Origin: Bacillus sp. FJAT-27264
GTDB lineage: Bacteria > Bacillota > Bacilli > Paenibacillales > Paenibacillaceae
Assembly: GCF_001682855.1 (NCBI RefSeq)
Contig: NZ_MAQW01000034.1
Span: 42,342 to 106,341 of the forward strand
Direction: 5' to 3'
DNA: 64,000 nt
The translations under genes and the position numbers were made by a program. Every line of letters begins with the position of its first letter. The stretch's first letter is position 1. The notes beneath the pieces were generated by a model. It did not search any database, was not told the origin of the DNA, and saw only the letters and a list, made by a program, of their open reading frames with translations. Shown here in pieces: positions 42,513 through 51,217 of this stretch.

Positions 42513-42998
42513 TTATACTTTATCAATCCCATAAATCGCTTGCTCAGCACCGTATCTCATGATTTTACGATCTAATTTCATGCCTACTCTTTCTAATAGC
42601 TTGCAAGAAGAATGGTTAGCCGTCTGGGTCTCAGCAATAACTCTGCTTAAATTCAATTCATTGAATGCGTAAGCAAGGACTTGGTCAACGGCTTCTTTCG
42701 CGTACCCATGGCCCCAAGAATGGGGGAGGAGCTCATAGGAGATTTCAGTATCTTGTCCGTCAACATGTTGTTCCAAAGAAACTAGACCTATAAATTCATT
42801 ATTGTGTTTCAGTCGAATGGTCCAATAATATGAATCTGTCGTAGAACGTTGTAATGTATCTAAAAACTTATTTAATGTATGTTCTGCAGGTATTGCCCCA
42901 CCCAAGTATGTTCGTACTTGTTCGTTCCCATAAAGACCTTTTACAGCTTGATAGTCACTTTGTTGTAGTCTCGTTAAATTGCATCTATGTGTCTCCAA
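42513..42998 (-). CDS. GNAT N-acetyltransferase, RimJ/RimL type
   Basis: A 161-residue acetyltransferase with EISYELLPHSWGHGYAKEAVDQVL (acetyl-CoA loop), LSRVIAETQTANHSSCKLLERVGMK and an N-terminal THRCNLTRLQQSD. TTG 42998 is the start, with AAGGGGGG seven bases upstream. The phosphotransferase remnant follows 22 bases downstream, so the two were likely co-transcribed. Confidence 0.82.
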   Translation of the reverse strand: METHRCNLTRLQQSDYQAVKGLYGNEQVRTYLGGAIPAEHTLNKFLDTLQRSTTDSYYWTIRLKHNNEFIGLVSLEQHVDGQDTEISYELLPHSWGHGYAKEAVDQVLAYAFNELNLSRVIAETQTANHSSCKLLERVGMKLDRKIMRYGAEQAIYGIDKV

Positions 42999-43409
42999 GT
43001 GAGGTCCCCCCTTAAAGTAAACGACGAATGTAAAAGATTAAGCCAATGAATCAGTCGGCTCATTAATGATTGTTGATTCCTTCCATATTTAAACGTTAAA
43101 GTAATGATACCATAAGATAATTGTGGAGTTAGTGATAAAGAATGGTTATAAAATAAAGAATCATAGGTAGAAATTACAGTGTGGGGCGTTGCAAATAGAT
43201 CTTCGGAGGTACAATTTATTGACACCTATTTCTCCACAAGAAATTCCACATGAAGTGATAAGAGAGCCCAAAAAGAGAGTGAAGGGGAACAACTTAACTG
43301 GCTGTATTTTTCAGCTATAATCAAAAACTACCGCTTCTTAAGGTGACATCAGAGTATAATGCGGTTAATGGAAGTTAAAGTGAAAAAGGAATTTAGGAAG
43401 TGAAGGTAA
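42999..43409. other. Intergenic region, nothing recognised
   Basis: A 410-bp gap between the divergent GNAT and kptA genes. Beyond the GNAT ribosome site (AAGGGGGG on the minus strand) and AGGAAGTGAAGG before kptA, no gene, repeat or RNA was recognised. Confidence 0.4.
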
Positions 43410-43988
43410 ATGTTAAATCAAGCTGCAGAAAAAAGCTTAAGCAAGTTAATGACCAAGATTCTCCGTCATGCTCCTGGGGAGTTTGATGTCGTTCTGGATT
43501 CTGGAGATGGATCGTGTCCGTTGAGTGTCTTATTAGAGGCGGTTCAAGCCCAGCCTAAGTGGTCGGGGGTTACGTTAGCGGATATTGAGCAGGTGGTTTC
43601 TCGATCGGACAAACAGCGTTTTGAAATTAAGGATGACCGGATCAGAGCGAGGTACGGTCATAGTCACGATAAAATTCAGTATGCCCCCGGTGAGCCTCCG
43701 GTGCTACTGTATCACGGTACGAATCAGAAGGCTCTCCCTGCAATTTTACAAGAAGGGTTGAGCCCGATGAGGAGGCAGTATGTTCATTTATCGGAAGGGA
43801 CTCATTTTGCAGCATTGGCCGGGAGTCGCAGGGGAGCATTAGTTATTCTTAAGGTGGACACGCAGCGTGCCCGGCAGTTAGGCGTTAACTTCTATTATGT
43901 AGGAAATGAAGTTTGGTTGGCGGAGCACGTGCCGCCTGGGTGCTTCTCGGTCTTAGAATCTGATGAACAAGAGGTGCCACAATCATGA
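43410..43988 (+). CDS. kptA: RNA 2'-phosphotransferase, Tpt1/KptA family
   Basis: A 192-residue enzyme that in eukaryotes removes the splice-junction 2'-phosphate from tRNA using NAD+. Its bacterial role is unsettled. Motifs are LSKLMTKILRHAP (catalytic Arg-His of the N-terminal winged helix), then VVSRSDKQRFEIKDDRIRARYGHS and LLYHGTNQKALPAILQEGLSPMRRQYVHLS (NAD+ pocket). ATG 43410 follows AGGAAGTGAAGG. Its last 4 bases overlap tatD, so the two are translationally coupled. Pairing with a nuclease suggests an RNA/DNA end-processing role. Confidence 0.9.
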   Translation: MLNQAAEKSLSKLMTKILRHAPGEFDVVLDSGDGSCPLSVLLEAVQAQPKWSGVTLADIEQVVSRSDKQRFEIKDDRIRARYGHSHDKIQYAPGEPPVLLYHGTNQKALPAILQEGLSPMRRQYVHLSEGTHFAALAGSRRGALVILKVDTQRARQLGVNFYYVGNEVWLAEHVPPGCFSVLESDEQEVPQS

Positions 43989-44776
43989 ATCAACCTATCA
44001 TCGATATCGGCGTTAATCTGATGCACCGTTCGTTTCACCAAGATCGTGAGCAAGTGGTGGAGAGGGCAGCGGCTAAGGACGTTAGTCCGCTTATTATTAC
44101 AGGAACAAGTCTTAGGAACAGCATGGAAGCGGCCCGTTATGCTGGTCGTTACCCGGGGAAGCTCTATGCTACAGCGGGTGTGCATCCGCATGATGCCAAG
44201 AGCTGCAATGAAGTTACGATTGCGAAGTTAAAGGAATTAGCGGTACTTCCGCAAGTGGCAGCGATAGGTGAATGCGGTCTGGATTATAATCGTGATTTCT
44301 CCCCGCGGGATGTGCAGCGAAAATGGTTCAGGGAGCAGGTTAATCTGGCTGTTGAACTGAACATGCCGTTGTTCCTGCACGAACGGGAAGCGGCTGCGGA
44401 TTTTAAGACTATTCTTATGGAACAGGCAATCCCCAAAGCGGTTGTCCATTGCTTTACCGGAACCCAAGCAGAGCTCATCGCGTATCTGGAGATGGGTCTC
44501 TATATTGGGATTACTGGCTGGATTTGTGACGAACGAAGAGGGAAACATTTGAAGGAACTGGTGAAGCTGATTCCGCTGGACCGGCTGATGATCGAGACGG
44601 ATGCGCCATTTTTGACCCCGCGCGATTTAAAAGAAAAGCCGGTGGATGGGCGGAACGAGCCAGCCTACCTGCCGCATATTTTGGAGGCCGTAGCGCGTTG
44701 CATCGGTCAGCCCGTGGAAGAGGTCGCCAAGGTAACTACAGAGACAGCGGTAGCGTTTTTTAATTTGAAGAGATAG
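43985..44776 (+). CDS. tatD: TatD-family metal-dependent DNase
   Basis: A 263-residue TIM-barrel hydrolase with 3'-5' exonuclease activity in the family. It shows IDIGVNLMHRSF (TatD variant of the first metal motif), TAGVHPHDA, AIGECGLDYNRDF, LFLHEREA, VVHCFTGTQAEL and MIETDAPFLTPRDL, all intact. It is the complete paralogue of the fragment at 7978-8577, which is missing its first 170 bases or so. The start is ATG 43985, coupled to kptA. A terminator follows at 44822. Confidence 0.92.
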   Translation: MNQPIIDIGVNLMHRSFHQDREQVVERAAAKDVSPLIITGTSLRNSMEAARYAGRYPGKLYATAGVHPHDAKSCNEVTIAKLKELAVLPQVAAIGECGLDYNRDFSPRDVQRKWFREQVNLAVELNMPLFLHEREAAADFKTILMEQAIPKAVVHCFTGTQAELIAYLEMGLYIGITGWICDERRGKHLKELVKLIPLDRLMIETDAPFLTPRDLKEKPVDGRNEPAYLPHILEAVARCIGQPVEEVAKVTTETAVAFFNLKR

Positions 44777-44821
44777 AGGAAAGTCTAATATGGTTGATGA
44801 AACGCTAGTGATGAATACTAA

Positions 44822-44850
44822 ATCCAACAAGTAAATCTTGTTGGATTTTT
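44822..44850 (+). terminator. Rho-independent terminator
   Basis: Stem AATCCAACAAG / CTTGTTGGATT with loop TAAAT and a TTTTTG tail, closing the kptA-tatD operon. Confidence 0.85.
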
Positions 44851-45007
44851 TGTTGAGTATAATTTGTTAAACCTTAAAGCGACAAATCCTACCGAGTTGT
44901 TTAATACACAACGGAACTGCAATGTTGTTGGTTGATAAACAATAACGCAGACTGATATTATGACAAGTGTATTTTAAATAACAGTTGTTGTTTAAGGAGG
45001 AGTAAAC

Positions 45008-45895
45008 ATGAGTACGAATTATAAACCCCAAGCTCAAGTTCCTAGCGTTTTTCATAAAAAAATCGGTGGTATTATCGTTACGGTATTATCAGACGGAAAT
45101 TTGGAATTACCATTGGATGCTTTCTTCGAACTAGAAAAAGACGAACCCATTCAAATATTGAGAGAACACCTTCAAGCTGTGCCTCCATACATGAATACAA
45201 ATGGATTTATTGTTAATAACAATGGGAATATTACTTTAGTGGATACTGGATTTGGATCTAGTTTTGGGCCAGGGGCAGGCCATCTAATCGATAATCTAAT
45301 AGCTGCTGGCTACTCAACAAAGGATGTCGATACCGTACTTCTGACTCATATGCATCCGGATCATGTGAATGGTTTATTGTTGGCAGATGGAATGAGAGCG
45401 TTTCCTAACGCCAAAGTCATTGTACATGAGAAGGAATACGGATTTTGGATGAAGGACAATGTTGAGGATCATTTCCAGGACGATTTAGGAAAAATGAGTG
45501 TCCAAATGGCTCGATCAGCGCTCGCTCCGTATAAAGGTGATATTGTGACTTTTTCCGATTCCGTTGGTATTCCCGGGATAACCCCAATAGAGGCCCATGG
45601 ACACACGCCTGGTCATACCGCATATCTAATAGAATCTGAAGGAGATAGATTGTTAATTTGGGGGGACATTATTCAGAATGCAACCATCCAGATGTCACAG
45701 CCAGAATTGAAGTTTGCCATGGATATTGATGCTGACCAAGCGTCAAGAACACGCATTAAACTGCTCGACTTCGCATCAGAGGAAAGAATCCGCGTAACTG
45801 GCATGCATATGGATTTCCCTGCTTTCGGGTACGTCAAAAAAGAAGGTAGTCGTTATACTTATGTACCAGAGCAATGGAGAGCTAATGACCTATGA
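45008..45895 (+). CDS. MBL-fold metallo-hydrolase
   Basis: A 295-residue metallo-beta-lactamase-fold hydrolase. Metal ligands are visible: LLTHMHPDHVNGLL (HxHxDH), GHTPGHTAYL, WGDIIQNA (Asp bridging ligand) and the C-terminal GMHMDFPAFG (His). This is the general class containing lactonases and other esterases; without the distinct lactonase signature the substrate is unknown. No signal peptide is evident. ATG 45008 follows AAGGAGGAG. Confidence 0.85.
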   Translation: MSTNYKPQAQVPSVFHKKIGGIIVTVLSDGNLELPLDAFFELEKDEPIQILREHLQAVPPYMNTNGFIVNNNGNITLVDTGFGSSFGPGAGHLIDNLIAAGYSTKDVDTVLLTHMHPDHVNGLLLADGMRAFPNAKVIVHEKEYGFWMKDNVEDHFQDDLGKMSVQMARSALAPYKGDIVTFSDSVGIPGITPIEAHGHTPGHTAYLIESEGDRLLIWGDIIQNATIQMSQPELKFAMDIDADQASRTRIKLLDFASEERIRVTGMHMDFPAFGYVKKEGSRYTYVPEQWRANDL

Positions 45896-46065
45896 GAAGA
45901 GTTAGAAGTTAATAACTGACAGTAGCAGTCAGAAGGCTGACGAAAGTATAGCTTCGCTCTAGGGAAAACTCATAGATTAGCGAAGGACCGCTCCGCTAAA
46001 ACGCTGGACTTGGAATTTCGGCTCCAAGATGTAAAAACATTTTGCTTTTACTTAGTCCAAAATAT

Positions 46066-46099
46066 AAACAGCCTGTTGAGCTTCCTCAGCAGGCTGTTT
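46066..46099. terminator. Bidirectional terminator between convergent genes
   Basis: Stem AAACAGCCTG / CAGGCTGTTT with inner pairing TTGAG / CTCAG. It separates the MBL gene from the leftward MFS gene. Confidence 0.8.
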
Positions 46100-46109
46100 G
46101 CGATATATA

Positions 46110-47306
46110 TCATAGTGTATCGTTAGTCCCGGGTAGCTTGATAAATATTGCCGTAATCAGTCCCAAACCCATCATAACGGCAAAGGTGAGAAAAGGGAGG
46201 GAGGCTATGCCAGTCTTCAGCAGGCGTGCGGTTGCGAGTGGACTTACCCCGGCCCCTGCAAATAGAACAAAGGTGTACATGGAGGTGGCGATAGCTCTGT
46301 TTCTGCTTCCTATTTCCCCAATCAAAGAGATGATCGCTGGTACAACCAGCGAGATTCCAGCCACAAAAACCACACTCATAAGCATATAGCTGGTTAGCTG
46401 TTGAACCAGCCCCATGCTTGCCAAACCCACGATGGCCAGTGTTAGGCCGATGCGCAGCGTCGGAAGTGTGCCCCATTTTCCAAATAGATTACCGGCAAAA
46501 GGGCAAATCAGCATACCGATGATGCCAAGCGCGCGCACACCGAATAATTGCATGCTGCTAAGCCCGAATGGTGCTTTCTCAAGAACAGTACCCAGCACGG
46601 TATACATTCCTACAAAGCAGAACAGGATCAAAGCGGTAATTCCGTAGCACAGCAGCAAATTCGGGTTGGACCACACCTGTTTCCACTGTTTAGCATATGT
46701 CCGGGCATTCCAAGAGGGCCGATCCATTTTCTCACTGGGCAGCAGGGTGATAATAAGCCCCAGGGTCAGCAGATAAGCGAAGCCCAGGACCACGAACACT
46801 TGATGCCAGCCCAGCAAATCCGTGAAAAAACTTCCCCATAGCTGTCCGACAATCCCGGCCATTAGAAATCCGGTGCTGACCACCCCGATGGCTGTCCCTC
46901 TTTTGGAAGAAGGAAAAACTTCACCAATGTAGGTTAAAGCTACGGGGGAGAACGCCGCAGCGGCGATCCCCTGCACGCACCTCAGGAAGATCAGCAGGTT
47001 GAAGCTGGAGACGAAGCCTACAGATAACGTGGCCAAGGACAAAACGGTCAGCCCGATAGAAATCGCTGCTTTTCTTCCTAACCAATCGGATATCGGACCG
47101 TGAATTAAGCAGCCAATTGCGTAAAAAAGAGAAAAGGAGCTTCCGAGTACAGCAGCCTTCTCGGACGACAGGTGAAAGCTCTGTGTAATAGTGGGAATCA
47201 GCGGTACGGATACATATAACGAAGAAAGAACAATCAACCCTGACCAGAATAGTAAGGCGATAAGCCGCGTGTAATTAGGCTCTCTGATGAGTAAGTTAGT
47301 ATTCAT
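46110..47306 (-). CDS. MFS transporter (YnfM/arabinose-efflux-like)
   Basis: A 398-residue membrane protein with 12 predicted helices. MFS signature A lies between TM2 and TM3 (GPISDWLGRKAAISIG), and a second G-rich loop FAGNLFGKWGTLPTLRIG is at the middle. The start is ATG 47306, after AAAGGAG though rather distant; an in-frame 47354 start is less likely. It diverges from a GntR regulator and has candidate operators in its promoter region. It probably exports or imports the compound handled by the neighbouring permease and hydrolase. The substrate is not inferable. Confidence 0.85.
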   Translation of the reverse strand: MNTNLLIREPNYTRLIALLFWSGLIVLSSLYVSVPLIPTITQSFHLSSEKAAVLGSSFSLFYAIGCLIHGPISDWLGRKAAISIGLTVLSLATLSVGFVSSFNLLIFLRCVQGIAAAAFSPVALTYIGEVFPSSKRGTAIGVVSTGFLMAGIVGQLWGSFFTDLLGWHQVFVVLGFAYLLTLGLIITLLPSEKMDRPSWNARTYAKQWKQVWSNPNLLLCYGITALILFCFVGMYTVLGTVLEKAPFGLSSMQLFGVRALGIIGMLICPFAGNLFGKWGTLPTLRIGLTLAIVGLASMGLVQQLTSYMLMSVVFVAGISLVVPAIISLIGEIGSRNRAIATSMYTFVLFAGAGVSPLATARLLKTGIASLPFLTFAVMMGLGLITAIFIKLPGTNDTL

Positions 47307-47352
47307 AGAATCGACCAGCTCTCCTTTGAAGGGGAAATCCATAAAACAGATC

Positions 47353-47375
47353 ATTCAATAGATCATCTGATGTTT
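47353..47375. promoter_or_regulatory. Candidate GntR operator, copy 1
   Basis: Core ATCATCTGATGTTT at 47362-47375 with ATTCAA six positions earlier. Its inverted copy lies at 48253-48275 (20 of 23 bases agree). It sits in front of the MFS gene. Confidence 0.5.
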
Positions 47376-47420
47376 GATTTTGTCTAACATAACTTTTAGC
47401 AAGGTGATTTGTCAATAATA

Positions 47421-47441
47421 TATGTAATGTAACATTACATA
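47421..47441. promoter_or_regulatory. Perfect 21-bp palindrome, candidate operator
   Basis: TATGTAATGT, a central A, then ACATTACATA. It lies between the divergent MFS and GntR promoters, about 115 bp from the MFS start and 75 bp from the GntR start. Dyads of this kind are typical FadR/GntR operators. Confidence 0.6.
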
Positions 47442-47515
47442 ACTATGAAAAAATAGCTTGTTTTTTGCGATATCACTCACTATAATGTGAACCATAAACC
47501 GAAAAGAATGAAATT

Positions 47516-48247
47516 GTGTTAGGTAAAATAACATATACAAGAGGCGGTGGTCCTATTAGCACCTATGCAGGTTTTAAAACTGTTCAGCGTCGAAAGCTGG
47601 TGGATGAAGTGCTTGACCAGCTACAAATGCTGATTGGCACGGGAGAATATAAAAATGGCGACAAGCTGCCAGCTGAACCCGAATTGATGCGGCTGCTCGG
47701 CGTTGGTCGATCCACCATCCGTGAAGCGGTCAAAATTTTGGTTCACGCCGGACTGCTGGAAGTCCGTCAGGGAGACGGGACGTATATCCGTTCTTCATCG
47801 ACTGTCATGAATGGGGTCCGGGAGACACTGGCTCCGCATAACTATGCTCAAATTCTTGAGGTGCGCCGGATCCTGGAAATTGAAGTGTCAGGTTTGGCTG
47901 CAGACAGAAGATCGGAGGAAGATCTTGTTCGAATGCGCCAATACCTGAACCAGAGAAACGAAGCTTTGGACAAGGGGCGGTATGCCGAATATGTAGAGGC
48001 TGATCTTTCTTTTCACATTGCCGTCGCTGAATCGTGCCACAACGAAGTGCTGCTGGAAATGTACAAGGTCGTGGCTGAAGGGCTCAAGGCGATGCTGAGT
48101 CAGCTAATTTTGGATACCCGCCATTATGAAGATAATACGGCCTATCACGAAGCGATTTTTGCAGCGATACAAGCGGGTGACAGTGCTGAAGCCAAACGGC
48201 AGACGATCTGTAATCTGGAGGCTGTGGCCCAAATTCGGATTTCCTAA
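47516..48247 (+). CDS. GntR-family regulator, FadR subfamily
   Basis: A 243-residue repressor or activator. The winged helix is KLVDEVLDQLQMLIGTGEYKN, LPAEPELMRLLGVGRSTIREAVKILVHAGLLEVRQGDGTYI. The FCD-type helical ligand domain follows (ILEVRRILEIEVSGLAADRR, ADLSFHIAVAESCHNEVLLEMY, Asp/His metal-type residues). The listed start GTG 47516 has a weak ribosome site. Positions further in are also possible, for example after GAGGCGGTGG at about 47548. It sits between the MFS and NCS2 permease genes and probably controls both. Confidence 0.88.
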   Translation: MLGKITYTRGGGPISTYAGFKTVQRRKLVDEVLDQLQMLIGTGEYKNGDKLPAEPELMRLLGVGRSTIREAVKILVHAGLLEVRQGDGTYIRSSSTVMNGVRETLAPHNYAQILEVRRILEIEVSGLAADRRSEEDLVRMRQYLNQRNEALDKGRYAEYVEADLSFHIAVAESCHNEVLLEMYKVVAEGLKAMLSQLILDTRHYEDNTAYHEAIFAAIQAGDSAEAKRQTICNLEAVAQIRIS

Positions 48248-48252
48248 GCTCT

Positions 48253-48275
48253 AAACATCAGATGATATGTTGAAT
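48253..48275. promoter_or_regulatory. Candidate GntR operator, copy 2 (inverted)
   Basis: AAACATCAGATGAT at 48253-48266 is the reverse complement of the copy-1 core, with the TTGAAT-type flank also matching (TTGAAT at 48270-48275). It lies upstream of the permease ribosome site. Confidence 0.5.
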
Positions 48276-48319
48276 AAGGATAACTTGTCCCGCCAACCAC
48301 ATCAAAGGAGTGAGAAAGT

Positions 48320-49687
48320 ATGAGTCAACTTCACGAGGAGAACCAGGTTTTGCAGGTGGGCATTGAAGAAAAGCTTTCTTTCGGAGCCAATTTGACTTAC
48401 GGGTTTCAGCATTTGCTTGCTTTAACAGGTATATTCCTGTTTCCGGTGTTAATTGGACAAGCGATGAAGCTCGAGGCCAGCACCATTGGTTATATGATTC
48501 AGGCCTGTTTTTTGACCACGGGGCTGGTTACCATTCTCCAGTCAGGTAAAATGCTGAAGCTCCCTGTCGTTCAAGGACCGACTGCCGCCTTTTTTGTAGC
48601 TGTATTATCTGCGGGTACTAGCGTAGGGTTGGGCACTGCGTTTGGCTCTATGGCAGTTGCGGGTGTGATTTTCATGCTGCTGACCATACCGATCCGCAAA
48701 TTCGGATTGATCGGACATGTTAACAGGTTTATCTCACCACCGATTGTATATGGGACCCTGCTCATTATCATTGGCGCTCAGCTCGCGAACATCGGCCTGA
48801 AAAACTGGTTCGGCAGCGCCAATGAGGGAATTAACTTCGCCGCTGCTGGCGTTACCGTGATTTGCGTGCTTGTTCTGATGATTGTTGGCGGTAATACGCT
48901 GCTTCGCCGGGGTGCCCTGTTGTGGGGGATTGTAATTGGTACCGTATTTTACTCGATTTTCGGAACGGCTAACTTCTCTGCAGTTGGATCAGCCGGTTGG
49001 TTCAGCCTGCCGTCGATCTTCCCCTTTGGTTTTGGTATCTCCATTCCTGTAGTGATTCTAATGCTCCTTGCCTTTCTTCAAGCTTCAGCTGAAGCCGTCG
49101 GCATGTATACGCTGCTTACAAAATGGGGCGGGCAGACAATGGATTCCGAGCGCGTGAACCGTGGACTGTTCGGCGAATTTCTCGGCTGTACGATAGGGGC
49201 TGTGTTTGGCGGGCTGGGTACAACTTCGTATCCGGAAAATATCGGGATTGTGCGGGTATCTGGCATTGGAAGCCGCTACGTTACGATGACAGCTGGCGTG
49301 ATGGCGATTATTCTTGGTCTGATTCCTAAGGTAGGCTTGTTCATTGCTTCTCTTCCAGGCCCGGTCCTTTCGGCAGCTTCAACGGTGTTGTTTGGTATTA
49401 TCGCAGTCAGCGGTATTCAAATGGTCAGCAAGGTCGTTTGGGACGAATTGAATCTGGTTGTCGCCGGTTCTTCCTTCATTATTTCGCTGGGTACGATGTA
49501 TCTGCCTACAGAATTGACCTCTAAGCTGCCACTAGCAGTTCAAAGTATTGTTACCCAGCCTATGCTGGTGGGGGTTGTCCTGCTCATCGGATTAAATACG
49601 GTGGTTAACATCTGGATCAGACCGGTGATGGAGCAGCGATCCAGCGGGGTTAGTACAAAGACGGAAGTCCCGACAGAGGTTGCCTGA
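48320..49687 (+). CDS. NCS2-family nucleobase permease (xanthine/uracil type)
   Basis: A 455-residue membrane protein of the NAT/NCS2 family, proton-coupled uptake of purines or uracil. Markers are the N-terminal FGANLTYGFQHLLALTGIFLFPVL, LPVVQGPTAAFF and FLQASAEAVGMYTLL (the QxxAEA segment), and GTTSYPENIGIVRVSGIGSRYV (NAT signature region, usual QN/PxPxTSY-type). About 12-14 hydrophobic segments are seen. ATG 48320 follows AAAGGAGTGAG. The cysteine hydrolase follows 52 bp later and is probably co-transcribed. Confidence 0.88.
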   Translation: MSQLHEENQVLQVGIEEKLSFGANLTYGFQHLLALTGIFLFPVLIGQAMKLEASTIGYMIQACFLTTGLVTILQSGKMLKLPVVQGPTAAFFVAVLSAGTSVGLGTAFGSMAVAGVIFMLLTIPIRKFGLIGHVNRFISPPIVYGTLLIIIGAQLANIGLKNWFGSANEGINFAAAGVTVICVLVLMIVGGNTLLRRGALLWGIVIGTVFYSIFGTANFSAVGSAGWFSLPSIFPFGFGISIPVVILMLLAFLQASAEAVGMYTLLTKWGGQTMDSERVNRGLFGEFLGCTIGAVFGGLGTTSYPENIGIVRVSGIGSRYVTMTAGVMAIILGLIPKVGLFIASLPGPVLSAASTVLFGIIAVSGIQMVSKVVWDELNLVVAGSSFIISLGTMYLPTELTSKLPLAVQSIVTQPMLVGVVLLIGLNTVVNIWIRPVMEQRSSGVSTKTEVPTEVA

Positions 49688-49739
49688 CGACGGGTTGTCG
49701 TCTATAAATTCAATTTATCCAATTAGAGGAGCTGAGCAT

Positions 49740-50405
49740 ATGAGCTTTAAAAATAAGGTGAGATGGGAGATCAGTCCCACTAGAACGGCAGTGATCGTGG
49801 TCGATATGCAGAATGTATTTTGCCAGCCGGATGGTGCACTTTATGTTCCCCGCACTGACAATATTATTGGGAATATTCAGGAACTGACTGTAGCCGCTCG
49901 TGAGGCAGGGATGCCGGTCATTTATCTTCGCCATATCGTGCGGGGAGACGGCAGCGATACCGGTAGGATGAAGGATATGTATCCCAATGTGGATGAAATA
50001 TTGAAAAGAGGCACGCATGGAGTGGAGATTATAGACGAACTGGAGCCGCTTCCTGGTGACATTATCGTGGATAAACTGTTCTACAGTGGTTTTCATGATA
50101 CCGATCTGGATACTATTTTAAGAAAACATGATGTCGATACGCTTATTATCTGCGGTACAGTGACCAATGTGTGCTGCGAAACCACGGTTCGCGATGGGGC
50201 GCATCGTGAATACAAAATTATTTTTCTAAGCGATGGCAATGCAGCAATGGATTACCCGGATATGGGCTGGGGGGCCATTGCAGCCGAAGACATTCAGCGT
50301 GTAACGATGACAGTGATTGCCTATGAGTTTGGACAAGTCTCGCCAACGGGTGAAATTATTCAAGAGATTCGGGAACGAGCAGGGCACTTGATTGCAGGGA
50401 AGTAA
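49740..50405 (+). CDS. Cysteine hydrolase, isochorismatase family (RutB/BiuH-like)
   Basis: About 221 residues. The triad is Asp in AVIVVDMQN, Lys in IIVDKLFYSGF and Cys in CGTVTNVCCETTVRDGAH. The GTVTNVCCETT region and the FHDTDLDT segment recall ureidoacrylate/peroxyureidoacrylate (RutB) or biuret amidohydrolases. Because the gene follows a nucleobase permease under a GntR regulator, an amidohydrolase step of nucleobase breakdown is a fair inference. ATG 49740 follows GAGGAGC; the 49680 start would overlap the permease without a ribosome site. Confidence 0.8.
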   Translation: MSFKNKVRWEISPTRTAVIVVDMQNVFCQPDGALYVPRTDNIIGNIQELTVAAREAGMPVIYLRHIVRGDGSDTGRMKDMYPNVDEILKRGTHGVEIIDELEPLPGDIIVDKLFYSGFHDTDLDTILRKHDVDTLIICGTVTNVCCETTVRDGAHREYKIIFLSDGNAAMDYPDMGWGAIAAEDIQRVTMTVIAYEFGQVSPTGEIIQEIRERAGHLIAGK

Positions 50406-50418
50406 ACCACTATAAACT

Positions 50419-50470
50419 AAAACACCTGTCAATACTGGGCAATAAGAGTCCGGTATTAACAGGTGTTTTT
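50419..50470. terminator. Bidirectional terminator between convergent genes
   Basis: Stem AAAACACCTGT / ACAGGTGTTTT with an inner hairpin AATACTGG / CCGGTATT, then TTT. Confidence 0.8.
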
Positions 50471-50542
50471 AGTTGTTGAGGATAAATCGAAGCGAAGTTA
50501 CAAGTAAATTGAGACTCAGAGGAAAAGGGTCATGCGGGCGAT

Positions 50543-51007
50543 TTAGCTATGTTGAGGTTTAGTTTCAACCCATGCAACCTTGAGATCTCTATTTTTGAAG
50601 AACCAGGCATTATTGATTTTGACGAACTCGTCGAAATATCTGATCGTTGCCACCATCAAATTTTTGTTATCTCCATCAACGGTTAAATGGTGAGCGAAAC
50701 AATAGGTTGTCCCAGTTGCAGTATCACCAGACAAGTTGATCTTGCTTTGACCATTAAAATGCATAGTGGAGGTATAGGTGTTCAAGTTGTCAAACACAGG
50801 GAACAAATCTTGTCTATTATTAATGACTTGGTCTGGTTCTGCTTGACGCTCATCCATAAATACTCTAAATAGCGTATCTTCAGTGAATAGTGCCATTTGA
50901 CCTTCAGCATCTCTCGTGTCTGCACAAAACGCATAGGCATCTACAAGATCGCGGATGGCATCACGGTCAGCAATTTCTTCAAGGGATAGTTTTTTTACAG
51001 TTGTCAT
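50543..51007 (-). CDS. SnoaL/NTF2-like polyketide-cyclase-fold protein
   Basis: About 154 residues, an NTF2-like alpha+beta fold. The pattern is EIADRDAIRDLVDAYAFCADTRDAEGQMALFTEDTLFRV, then the hydrophobic strand pairs STMHFNGQSKI and FAHHLTVDG and a C-terminal AWFFKNRDLKVAWVET. Such proteins act as cyclases, isomerases or ligand binders; no catalytic pair was assigned. ATG 51007 with AAAGGTG is preferred over the GTG at 51016. It diverges from an AraC regulator 210 bp away, which may regulate it. Confidence 0.75.
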   Translation of the reverse strand: MTTVKKLSLEEIADRDAIRDLVDAYAFCADTRDAEGQMALFTEDTLFRVFMDERQAEPDQVINNRQDLFPVFDNLNTYTSTMHFNGQSKINLSGDTATGTTYCFAHHLTVDGDNKNLMVATIRYFDEFVKINNAWFFKNRDLKVAWVETKPQHS

Positions 51008-51217
51008 TTTTTCCACACCTTTTCTTCATATTTGTGTATCTGTTCTTTCTGCATATATTTTGCTTGTTGCATAACTTCTATCCTTATAGTAACCGGGCAG
51101 AAGTTTTAAAGCTTTGTTGTACAGGTCATTTTTGTTGTCAATTCGGCTCATTCGAACGAGCATTGGATTGTCTGGCTGCCTTTGTGTTATCTTTTACTCA
51201 GATAAGGAGTGAGGTGA

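Noticed and set aside
42974-43225. An 83-codon minus-strand frame upstream of the GNAT gene
   Set aside because: It overlaps the GNAT start and its ribosome site, and has no recognisable motif.
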